NCBI GenBank assembly: GCA_000402075.1
Contig: ARWO01000007.1
Span: 1 to 6,600, forward strand
Direction: 5' to 3'
DNA length: 6,600 bases
Source: Thaumarchaeota archaeon SCGC AAA007-O23
GTDB lineage: Archaea; Thermoproteota; Nitrososphaeria; Nitrososphaerales; Nitrosopumilaceae
Positions 1 through 6,588 of this stretch are shown in pieces. Positions within the stretch are counted from its first letter, which is position 1; each line of letters starts with the position of its first letter. Below the pieces are notes generated by a model. That model searched no databases and had not been told where the DNA came from. It saw only the letters and a list, made by a program, of their open reading frames with translations. Position numbers and translations under genes: made by a program.

Positions 1-928
1 CTAAAATTAATGGAACATTATACTTGGCAAATAACTTTTTTTTCATCTCAGGTAGTTTGCCAGAACCATAAATTCCACAAAAAGTTGCTTTAAAACCTAA
101 TTCTGAGGCCTTTTGTGCCAAAATCATATCCTCCATGGAATCGCCTACATACAGACAATTTTTTGAATTAAGACCCTTCATTGCTCTAATTAGTGATTGC
201 GGGTTTGGCTTGGCAAGATCCCGTGACTCATCCTCAAGAAAAACAGAGTTTTCTACGTTGAATTGATTCAGTATTTCTTTTAGGGACGAACTAATCGCGT
301 TAAACCCTCTACCTGTAACAATTGCAATTTTGTCATCAAATTTTTTCTTTAATGCTTCAATCAATTCAGAGTTTACAATAACTTTGTCATTTTCTATGAG
401 TCCTTTTTCAGAAAACTTTGATTTTTTCTGGAAAATTTTCTCATACAATTCCGGACCGAAAAACAACTGATCAAATGTTGCGTGGATCAAATCATTCTTG
501 TCTGTGCTTGGATAACCCAATCTCGCTTTTACATCGGAAAAAACCATTCCATTTCCTGTATTGTTATCGTCATCCCAATCTTCATTTTGAAGTTTGTTTT
601 CGATGTAGGCTATTCCGCCATCATCTGCATCCCTAAGTATGTCATTTACAACGTGGTAGGGACTAAAAGGTCGTATCTTAGCAGCAACGTAGCATAAAAT
701 TCCAGCATATGCAATGTCTATTTCATCGTTGAATCCGCCAGTTGATTTGAATTTTAACAGCAACTCATCATGTAGTGGTACGCCTCCTAGATATTGTGTA
801 AAGTCGCAGTCAAGTTCCTTTAACACGTAACGAATAGTTTTGTTTATTGTTGTATCATACGATTTGGTAACATCAATCAAAACCCCATCACAATCAAATA
901 TGATGGAATCAAATTCGTCAGCTTTCAT
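1..928 (-). CDS. HAD-superfamily hydrolase, candidate histidinol-phosphate phosphatase (3' end outside window)
   Basis: My own reverse-strand translation gives 309 uninterrupted codons from an ATG at 928 to the left edge, so the C-terminus is missing. All four HAD motifs are visible: motif I FDCDGVLID (residues 11-19, nucleophile Asp12 and acid/base Asp14), motif II IAIVTGRG (201-208, Thr205), motif III Lys240 in AKPNPQS, and motif IV VGDSMEDM (261-268, Asp263 and Asp267, Mg2+ binding). This predicts a soluble Mg-dependent phosphatase or phosphohydrolase. Between motifs I and II lies about 170 residues of cap, large for this fold, including an acidic stretch near 116-121. The ATG overlaps the hisC stop by four bases (ATGA), so translation is probably coupled. 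From its place in the his operon I infer that it may dephosphorylate histidinol phosphate. It is not of the HisB N-terminal type, because the cap and spacing differ. The family is clear; the substrate is inferred. Confidence 0.85.
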   Translation of the reverse strand, partial: MKADEFDSIIFDCDGVLIDVTKSYDTTINKTIRYVLKELDCDFTQYLGGVPLHDELLLKFKSTGGFNDEIDIAYAGILCYVAAKIRPFSPYHVVNDILRDADDGGIAYIENKLQNEDWDDDNNTGNGMVFSDVKARLGYPSTDKNDLIHATFDQLFFGPELYEKIFQKKSKFSEKGLIENDKVIVNSELIEALKKKFDDKIAIVTGRGFNAISSSLKEILNQFNVENSVFLEDESRDLAKPNPQSLIRAMKGLNSKNCLYVGDSMEDMILAQKASELGFKATFCGIYGSGKLPEMKKKLFAKYNVPLIL

Positions 929-1992
929 CTGACCAGATCACGTATCGCAAGTAAAAATTTTGAATTCATTTCCTTAGTTCCGATTGTGACTCTAAGACAT
1001 CCTTTGTGTTTTCCAATCTTTCCCAATTTTCTTATTGAGATTCCTTGTTCAGCTAGGGCGTGATAAACACGGCTGTCAGATCCTTTGGCGTCAAATAGTA
1101 CGTAATTTGCTTTGGAGTCAAACACCTCAAAAATATCGTAGTCTCTTAGATTTTTAATCACTCGCTCTCTTTCTTTTTTAATTAAGGAAAAAATTTGTGA
1201 TATTTGTTTTGACTTCTGTAACGCTAAAATTCCCACCTCAATTGCAAGTGAGTTAAGCGGATATGGATACTGAATTATACGTGAAAAGATGTCAGTAAAT
1301 TTTTTGTTTGCTACAAAATAACCTAGTCTTAATCCTGCTAATCCAAAAGCCTTTGAGAATGTTCTGACGACAATCAGGTTGTCATTATTTTTTACTAGAT
1401 TAACCACTGAATAGTCTGAAAATTCTCCATAGGCCTCATCTATGATGATAGGACCATTGAATTTTTTGATAATTTTTTGAATGTCTTGCTTTGAAAATTG
1501 AAATCCTGTAGGATTGTTTGGAGAGTCAATGTAAATTAAATCCGCATTTTTTGATTTTGACAAAAATTGATCAACGTCTAATGTCATACCATCAGAGAAC
1601 TGAACCTTGATCATTTTGACTCCGTAAAGCTTGCATCTCTCTTCAAAAAATGCAAAGGTAGGGTCTGATGTAAGAATTCTAGTTTTTCTCGTGCAAAAGT
1701 TAGCCAGAAACAAGTCAAGTATTTGGTCAGAACCGTTTCCAACTCCAACCATGTTTGATGGAACTTTGAGATACTTGGATAGATTAGCAACCAATTTTTC
1801 TGTTCCACCCAATGGATACTCTCTAATGTCACAGCGTTTTTTTGCAGCATTGATTAGATCCGACTGGAATTGTTTTCCGATTACAAAGTTTTCGTTGGAA
1901 TCTAGCTTTAACGAACCTGAAATCTTCTTTGGTTTTTCGTATCCAGAGAGTTTTGACAACTCGTTTAGTTTCTTTTGAAATTCTTTATTCAT
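925..1992 (-). CDS. hisC: Histidinol-phosphate aminotransferase
   Basis: This is a cytoplasmic PLP enzyme that converts imidazole-acetol phosphate plus glutamate to L-histidinol phosphate and 2-oxoglutarate. Its 355 residues match the usual HisC length. Fold-type I aminotransferase landmarks are in order: substrate-side segment EYPLGG (58-63), cofactor phosphate region GNGSDQ (85-90), SPNNPTG (157-163, Asn160), IIDEAYGEF (183-191, Asp185 and Tyr188 contacting PLP), TFSKAFGLAGLRLGY (211-225, Lys214 as the Schiff-base lysine, Arg222 at the PLP phosphate) and LRVTIGT (333-339, Arg334 for the substrate carboxylate). The ATG at 1992 lies inside the end of hisD, giving an 8-base overlap, and is preceded by a strong GAGGAG ribosome site. 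The stop overlaps the downstream HAD gene start by four bases. Aromatic or other aminotransferases share this fold, but operon context supports HisC. Confidence 0.95.
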   Translation of the reverse strand: MNKEFQKKLNELSKLSGYEKPKKISGSLKLDSNENFVIGKQFQSDLINAAKKRCDIREYPLGGTEKLVANLSKYLKVPSNMVGVGNGSDQILDLFLANFCTRKTRILTSDPTFAFFEERCKLYGVKMIKVQFSDGMTLDVDQFLSKSKNADLIYIDSPNNPTGFQFSKQDIQKIIKKFNGPIIIDEAYGEFSDYSVVNLVKNNDNLIVVRTFSKAFGLAGLRLGYFVANKKFTDIFSRIIQYPYPLNSLAIEVGILALQKSKQISQIFSLIKKERERVIKNLRDYDIFEVFDSKANYVLFDAKGSDSRVYHALAEQGISIRKLGKIGKHKGCLRVTIGTKEMNSKFLLAIRDLVR

Positions 1993-3277
1993 CTACTCTC
2001 CTCTTTACCGCCTTGTAGTGGTTTGGTAAGCCTTCTGCGTCCGTTAGTGCTTTTATGCTGCGTAATTTTTGGTGCAACTTGCCTTGTTCTGCTTCAACCA
2101 CAGTCTGTAATTTCATAAAATCTAAAACAGACAGTCCACCTCTTGTTCTTCCAAACCCATTGGTTGGAAGTATGTGATTGGTACCTAGACTGTAATCGCT
2201 TGCGGCAGATGGTGAATATTTTCCTATGAGCAGTAAACCTGCGCCTGTAATCTTTTTTGAAAGAGATTTGGCATTCTTCACCATCAGTTCCATGTGCTCT
2301 GGCGCAATCTTGTTTGCCAATTCAACCATTTCCTTTTCATTCTTGCATACTGCAATGAATCCATTTTTTGATATGCTTTCCTTGATTATTGAGCTTCTTT
2401 CTACACCTAGAATTAATTTTTCAGTTGATTTTTGAATCTGCTTTGCAATTGTTTTTGACTGTGTTATGACAAAGCACATTGTATCCTTACTGTGTTCTGC
2501 CTGAGAAATCAGATCTAGTGCGACAAGCTCAGGATCTGAACTTGCATCTACCATAATTCCAAGCTCTGTTGGTCCTGCAACCATGTCAATCGCTGTTTGA
2601 TCACTGACGAGTGATTTTGCAATACTGACAAATTTTCCTCCCGGTCCAACAATTTTATCAACTTTTGGTATGGATTTTGTTCCATATGCCAATGCGCCAA
2701 TTGCTTGTGCACCACCAACCTTGTAAATCTCAGTAGCGCCAAATTTTTTTGCGGCTGCAATTGTTAATGGATCAATCTTTCCATCACGTCCAGGTGGGGA
2801 AACAACTACAATTCTCTTAACACCAGCTATTCTTGCAGGCACTACAGACATGATAGCAGAGCTAGGATATCTTGCTTGACCACCGGGAATATAGCAACCT
2901 ACACTTGGAATTGGCACGAATGATTTTGTCGGAAATGTAGGGTCAGCCACTTTGTCCATATATTCAGGAAATTCATAAATTAGAAAAGCGCTAATTTCAT
3001 CTTCAGCGGTTGCCAAGGGATATTCTGCTCCTTCGATGGCCTCATCATCTTGCCAACTAATTTTGGATTTTGCTTCCTTGATCTCTTTCGCACTTACACG
3101 CAACTGTGAAGTCTTTCTTCCATTGAATTTTCGCTCGTATTTTTTAACAGCAGAATCTCCATTTTTTCTTACGTCATTCAGTATTGATTGAACTGTTTTC
3201 TTGTCTTTTTCTGAGGTCTTTTGACGTCTGGATTCTACAAAGCTGTCAATATTACGAACCTGTAATATCTTGATCAA
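1985..3277 (-). CDS. hisD: Histidinol dehydrogenase
   Basis: This is a Zn-dependent, NAD-linked cytoplasmic enzyme that catalyses the last two oxidations of the pathway, L-histidinol to histidinal to histidine. Its 430 residues match the family. Landmarks include VGCYIPGG (126-133), GGAQAIGALAYGT (188-200), VDKIVGPGG (206-214), IDMVAGPTE (230-238), SQAEHSKD (258-265), APEHMEL (325-331), SDYSLGTNHILPT (360-372) and AEGLPNH (414-420). By alignment to E. coli HisD, the Zn ligands are Gln259, His262, Asp361 and His420, and the catalytic pair is Glu327/His328; all are present. The usual GPGN is GPGG (Gly214) and the usual GPSE is GPTE, both mild deviations. The start appears to be TTG at 3277, overlapping the hisG TGA as TTGA. 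No ATG occurs until residue 108, which would delete conserved sequence. The preceding GAAGAG is only a weak, close ribosome site, so coupling to hisG is likely. Confidence 0.96.
   Translation of the reverse strand: MIKILQVRNIDSFVESRRQKTSEKDKKTVQSILNDVRKNGDSAVKKYERKFNGRKTSQLRVSAKEIKEAKSKISWQDDEAIEGAEYPLATAEDEISAFLIYEFPEYMDKVADPTFPTKSFVPIPSVGCYIPGGQARYPSSAIMSVVPARIAGVKRIVVVSPPGRDGKIDPLTIAAAKKFGATEIYKVGGAQAIGALAYGTKSIPKVDKIVGPGGKFVSIAKSLVSDQTAIDMVAGPTELGIMVDASSDPELVALDLISQAEHSKDTMCFVITQSKTIAKQIQKSTEKLILGVERSSIIKESISKNGFIAVCKNEKEMVELANKIAPEHMELMVKNAKSLSKKITGAGLLLIGKYSPSAASDYSLGTNHILPTNGFGRTRGGLSVLDFMKLQTVVEAEQGKLHQKLRSIKALTDAEGLPNHYKAVKRRVDE
1998..2003 (-). promoter_or_regulatory. Shine-Dalgarno site of hisC
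   Basis: GAGGAG lies on the coding strand five bases before the hisC ATG, inside the last codons of hisD. It is the best ribosome binding site in the window and supports the ATG at 1992 as the true start, with hisC translated both from its own site and by coupling to hisD. Confidence 0.75.
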
Positions 3278-4260
3278 TTCTCTTCGTCACGCTTTATCTC
3301 CTCAAGTTCCAGTATTTGTCTTGGCTCGTGAACTACCAGTCCCTGTGCAAGTTTTCTTAGTTTAGGAACTAATTTGTGAAATTCTGACTTGGGGATTACA
3401 GTGTTTACACCATACCATCCATTCTCACTGAGTGGACTTACGGTAGGTCTCTTAAGAGAGGTAATTTCTGTTAGCAGTTTTTTCAGATTCTTTTCCTTCA
3501 CATTCATGTAAATGTGCAGGTATTTTCTGCCCTGAACAGCGCCTCTCATCAGTGTGACAATATCAAATATTTTCTGACGTTTTTGTTTGTCCTTTAGAGA
3601 TTTCTTGTTGGCAATCAAGTGTGCGCTTGACTCCATGACTGTGTCTACAATCTTCAGTTGGTTTTGTCTCAAAGTTGTTCCCGTTTCGGTTACATCCATT
3701 ATGGCATCAACATCTTCTGGTGGTTTGGCTTCTGTTGCGCCGAACGATAGATGAATCTGAACATTTTTGTTAGTTCCCAATCGTAGCCAAGGAGTAACAA
3801 TTTGAGGGTCTTTTGCGCCGTAAAGTTTTTTGTACGATTTACACTTTTTGATAAACTTTGAAGCGTTAGTAAGATATTCTGATGAAATTCTAAGTGTCTT
3901 TTTCTTCTTTCCATAATCCAAAATCATGTCATCAAGAGACTTGTACTTGTAACTATCAGGAATGGCAATTACTAGTTTAATTTTTCCGTATTCTAGATCA
4001 AGTAATTTTTCAACATCCGCCTTGTTTTCATCAACCCAATCCTGTCCAGTGATGCCTACGTCATACAAACCGTCTCCAACTAGAGTTGGAATCTCTTGAG
4101 GACGTAGCATTTTGACCTTAATGTCTGGGTCATCCAAGAATACACGGTAAGTTCTTGGTCTTCGCCTAACTTTTGTCCATGATTCTTCTAGTAGCTTGAA
4201 TGTAGCCTCTTCTAGGCTTCCTTTAGGAATTGAAAATTTTACTGGTGCAATTTTTATCAT
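3274..4260 (-). CDS. hisG: ATP phosphoribosyltransferase, long (HisG_L) form
   Basis: This enzyme catalyses the committed step of histidine synthesis: ATP + PRPP to phosphoribosyl-ATP + diphosphate. At 328 residues it is the long form. The periplasmic-binding-like catalytic part starts with IPKGSLEEAT (11-20), followed by RPQEIPTLVGDGLYDVGITG (53-72) and the PRPP-binding loop VDAIMDVTETGTTLRQN (184-200). The C-terminal ACT-like regulatory domain (about 241-320) contains RPTVSPLSENGWYGV (271-285) and a conserved-looking HIYMNVKEKNL segment. Long HisG enzymes form homohexamers, are feedback-inhibited by histidine through this domain, and do not need the HisZ subunit required by short forms. It starts at ATG 4260, 30 bases after the HMG-CoA reductase stop, with only a weak AGAG-type site upstream. 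Its stop overlaps the hisD start by four bases. The tail from 315 is rich in Glu and Lys. Confidence 0.95.
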   Translation of the reverse strand: MIKIAPVKFSIPKGSLEEATFKLLEESWTKVRRRPRTYRVFLDDPDIKVKMLRPQEIPTLVGDGLYDVGITGQDWVDENKADVEKLLDLEYGKIKLVIAIPDSYKYKSLDDMILDYGKKKKTLRISSEYLTNASKFIKKCKSYKKLYGAKDPQIVTPWLRLGTNKNVQIHLSFGATEAKPPEDVDAIMDVTETGTTLRQNQLKIVDTVMESSAHLIANKKSLKDKQKRQKIFDIVTLMRGAVQGRKYLHIYMNVKEKNLKKLLTEITSLKRPTVSPLSENGWYGVNTVIPKSEFHKLVPKLRKLAQGLVVHEPRQILELEEIKRDEEN

Positions 4261-4290
4261 GACTTCTCTATGTAATATAAATGCGATCTG
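4261..4290 (-). other. Intergenic spacer between HMG-CoA reductase and hisG with a TATA-like element
   Basis: This 30-base spacer is the largest gap in the window. On the coding strand it holds TTTATATTA (4281 down to 4273), which resembles an archaeal box A. It ends only 12 bases before the hisG ATG, however. Transcription starting 22-27 bases downstream of the element would begin inside hisG codons, and no BRE-like purine run is obvious. The spacer more likely separates two cistrons of one transcript, although a his-specific promoter inside the HMG-CoA reductase gene cannot be excluded. Confidence 0.3.
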
Positions 4291-5448
4291 TCAATTTTTG
4301 CTTTCTTTTCTTGCATGAAGCTTCATGTGCCCCTTCTGGATTCCCTCAGTCACCAAGGCACGCATGGCTGCAAAGTTTTGAGCCAAGCCCGCAGCAGCCA
4401 TAATGCATGAGAGCTCATTAGCGCTAGAAACTCCAAGTATCTTTGTACAAATTTTTGCAACTGGATGATGTTGAATAACTCCACCAACTATACCAACAGA
4501 GAGCGGTAATTCAAAGTCTCCAACTAAATTTCCGTCTGCGTCTTTTGCCCATTTTGTCAAGGAACGATAAGAACCGCTTTTAGCTGCATATGCATGAGCT
4601 GCAGCTTCGATTGCTCTGCTGTCCTGCCCTGTTGCATTTGCAACAGAAATTGTGCCATTCATCACGCCTTTGTTGTGAGTTACTGCTCTATACGGATCGT
4701 TTTCAGCAAATTGGAATGCCAAGATGATATCATCGACAACATTCTCTCCGCCAACAGCATCCTTGTCAAAGACTGCAGAAGCGCTAGCCATCCTTTTTGT
4801 AGAATAATTTGATAGAATTCTGAGAAGAACTTTTCCACCAGTTAGTTCTTCTATCATTGGTGCAACTGCTTCGCACATTGTGTTTGTTACATTTGCACCC
4901 ATTGCATCACCAACATCAATTAATAATTCTACAATTAACATGTGGCCAGAATCTGTCTGTATGTCTTTGCAAGAAACTTCCTTTGCGCCTTTTCCCATTT
5001 TGGGAAGTGTGTTACTTTTTGAGTTAGCTAAATTTAGAATTTCAGTTGAAGCTCCAATAACCTTAGGTATGGCTGATTGAACGTCAACATTTACTATTTG
5101 AATTTGACCGATGCTGTATGATTGTTCAGATTTAGCCTTGAAACCTCCATGAACTCTTGCAATTTTTGCAGCCTTTGAGGCTGCTGCAATAACAGATGGT
5201 TCTTCGATCACCATCGGAATCAGATAGTCCTTATCATTAATACGAAAATTTGTAGCAATTCCTAATGGCAATGAAAATGTGCCTATTGCATTTTCTATCA
5301 TGCCATCAGCATCATCATAAGAAATTCCTCCTGTAGCATCTTCAATGATTTTTAGTTCATCCTGTGACAAGCCAGAAAAATCCGCCACCACAGCAAGTCT
5401 TTCTTTTAGTGATTTTTCAAAAAATTTTGATATTGATGAATCTGCCAT
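4291..5448 (-). CDS. HMG-CoA reductase, class II type
   Basis: This enzyme interconverts (S)-HMG-CoA and mevalonate + CoA with NAD(P)H. In an archaeon the role is synthesis of mevalonate for isoprenoid lipids, despite the 'degradative' label often given to class II enzymes. Family motifs: ENAIGTFSLPLGIATNF (52-68), VIEEPSVIAAAS (80-91), DAMGANVTNTMCEAVAP (181-197), HNKGVMNG (258-265), ATGQDSRAIEAAAHAYA (272-288), GIVGG (319-323) and KGHMKLHAR (372-380). The catalytic set of Pseudomonas mevalonii HMGR (Glu83, Lys267, Asp283, His381) corresponds to Glu83, Lys260, Asp276 and His374. Asp122 may align with the NADH-specifying Asp146, but this needs a one-residue gap. The protein is 385 residues and ends 11 residues after His374, so most of the roughly 50-residue C-terminal flap known from P. 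mevalonii is absent. The ATG at 5448 follows the upstream stop after a single base, so the two genes are co-transcribed. Confidence 0.95.
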   Translation of the reverse strand: MADSSISKFFEKSLKERLAVVADFSGLSQDELKIIEDATGGISYDDADGMIENAIGTFSLPLGIATNFRINDKDYLIPMVIEEPSVIAAASKAAKIARVHGGFKAKSEQSYSIGQIQIVNVDVQSAIPKVIGASTEILNLANSKSNTLPKMGKGAKEVSCKDIQTDSGHMLIVELLIDVGDAMGANVTNTMCEAVAPMIEELTGGKVLLRILSNYSTKRMASASAVFDKDAVGGENVVDDIILAFQFAENDPYRAVTHNKGVMNGTISVANATGQDSRAIEAAAHAYAAKSGSYRSLTKWAKDADGNLVGDFELPLSVGIVGGVIQHHPVAKICTKILGVSSANELSCIMAAAGLAQNFAAMRALVTEGIQKGHMKLHARKESKN

Positions 5449-5449
5449 T

Positions 5450-6574
5450 TTACTTCACTATCCTCAACAATTTATCATCACTAGCATCAGGAAAACCTTT
5501 TCCATCGGTGTTAGAGGTTATAAGATAAAGATAGCCGTCAGGTCCCACAGCAACATCTCTAATCCTTCCCAATCCACTCAGTATGCTTGCTTGAGATTTA
5601 ACTTCGTCTTCATCAATTTCCAAATTAAATAGATGTGAAGCACGTAAACTTGCTAATACAAGAGGACTATCTAGTTTGATCTTGTCCCCATAATAAAACA
5701 CAATACCACCAGGCTCTATCGCGGGATCATAGCAATTGATAGGATTAACAAATTGTTCACTACCATAACACTCCTGTTCTGGCCATCCATAATTTCCTCC
5801 TGGCTGAACTAAATTGATTTCATCGTTTTTGGAGGGGCCCATTTCAGCCACAAAAAGATTTCCTTCGTTATCCCAGTCCAAGCCTTTCGGATTCATATGC
5901 CCAAATGAGAATACTGGGGAATCTGAGAAAGGATTATCGTTTGGTATGGTTCCATCATCGTTTAATCTAAGAATTTTTCCTTCCAGTGATTGGATATCTT
6001 GAGGACCATGAGAATCTGAGACATAGCCAGTACCTACATAGAGTTTCCCATCTGGACCAAATTTCATAATTCCTCCGTTGTTATATGCGGATCCTGGTAT
6101 ATTGTCAAATATTGTTTTTGCAGCATCTAGCTTATTGTTTGATTCAGTGATTCTAAGAATCTTGTTCCAAAGTACACCATCGTTTTCGTATGTATAATAG
6201 ACATAGATGAAATGATTGTTATCAAAAGCTGGATGGACTGCAATTCCAAGTAGTCCTCCGCCAAAAACATTTGCAGTTCTTAATGTAGCCAATGGATCGT
6301 CAAGTAATACTCCAGATTCTATTACTCTAACTTGTCCAGCTTTTTCTGTTACAAAGATTTTATCACCAGCAAAATCAATAGCCCAAGGTTTTTCCAAATT
6401 AGTAGCTAAAATTTGTACATATTCATTACCATATTCTGTAGTAGGTTCTGGAATTGATAGAGGATTAAAAGACCAGATCCAGTTGTCTGATGGTGGATTT
6501 TCTGGTGCCACCCATATTGCAATTGCAAAAATAATTGCCCCTACGATCCCAGCAATTCTAATTCGTTTATCCAT
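5450..6574 (-). CDS. Membrane-anchored GSDH/PQQ sugar dehydrogenase-like beta-propeller
   Basis: The protein has 374 residues from the ATG at 6574. A short basic N-terminus (MDKRIR) and one hydrophobic segment (about 9-22) suggest a signal anchor with the rest outside the membrane; no lipobox cysteine is seen. The remainder matches the six-bladed glucose/sorbosone dehydrogenase (YliI-like) family: NLEKPWAIDF (59-68), GGGLLGIAVHPAF (105-117), GGIMKFGPDGKLYVGTG (167-183), NPKGLDWDNEGNLFVAEMGP (228-247), DEINLVQPGGNYGWP (251-265) and LGRIRDVAVGPDG (335-347). Canonical members oxidise aldose sugars with PQQ and Ca2+. Here the expected catalytic His is Asn165, its partner Asp is Tyr184, and a PQQ-contacting Arg is Met227, so activity is doubtful. 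Cys269 and Cys281 could form a disulfide. A TTG at 6580 would add two residues but is only four bases from the GGAG site. The stop lies one base before the HMG-CoA reductase ATG. Confidence 0.85.
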   Translation of the reverse strand: MDKRIRIAGIVGAIIFAIAIWVAPENPPSDNWIWSFNPLSIPEPTTEYGNEYVQILATNLEKPWAIDFAGDKIFVTEKAGQVRVIESGVLLDDPLATLRTANVFGGGLLGIAVHPAFDNNHFIYVYYTYENDGVLWNKILRITESNNKLDAAKTIFDNIPGSAYNNGGIMKFGPDGKLYVGTGYVSDSHGPQDIQSLEGKILRLNDDGTIPNDNPFSDSPVFSFGHMNPKGLDWDNEGNLFVAEMGPSKNDEINLVQPGGNYGWPEQECYGSEQFVNPINCYDPAIEPGGIVFYYGDKIKLDSPLVLASLRASHLFNLEIDEDEVKSQASILSGLGRIRDVAVGPDGYLYLITSNTDGKGFPDASDDKLLRIVK

Positions 6575-6584
6575 AATCAAATTA

Positions 6585-6588
6585 CTCC
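6585..6588 (-). promoter_or_regulatory. Shine-Dalgarno-like site of the beta-propeller gene
   Basis: GGAG on the coding strand lies ten bases before the ATG at 6574 and four bases before an in-frame TTG at 6580. The ATG is the better choice on codon grounds, although ten bases is slightly long. Only 12 bases remain before the window edge, so no promoter can be assessed. Confidence 0.45.

Noticed and set aside
36..43. A8 run on the coding strand of the HAD gene as a programmed frameshift site
   Set aside because: The frame stays open on both sides of the run (Lys-rich MKKKLF), no stop or overlapping frame suggests recoding, and such runs are common in AT-rich genomes.
418..697. Two overlapping plus-strand open frames of about 70 codons
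   Set aside because: They lie opposite the HAD gene, which has an uninterrupted 309-codon frame with all four HAD motifs. The plus-strand products look like random composition.
1631..1978. 115-codon open frame on the plus strand
   Set aside because: It lies wholly antisense to the conserved N-terminal part of hisC and shows no recognisable motif, so it is a shadow of that gene.
4273..4281. TATA-like box TTTATATTA as a hisG promoter
   Set aside because: It sits 12 bases before the hisG ATG, too close for an archaeal start site 22-27 bases downstream without cutting into the gene. AT-rich spacers produce such matches by chance.
6575..6580. TTG at 6580 as the start of the propeller gene
   Set aside because: It would add only two residues and lies four bases from the GGAG site. 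The ATG at 6574 gives a normal signal-anchor N-terminus. The choice is not certain.
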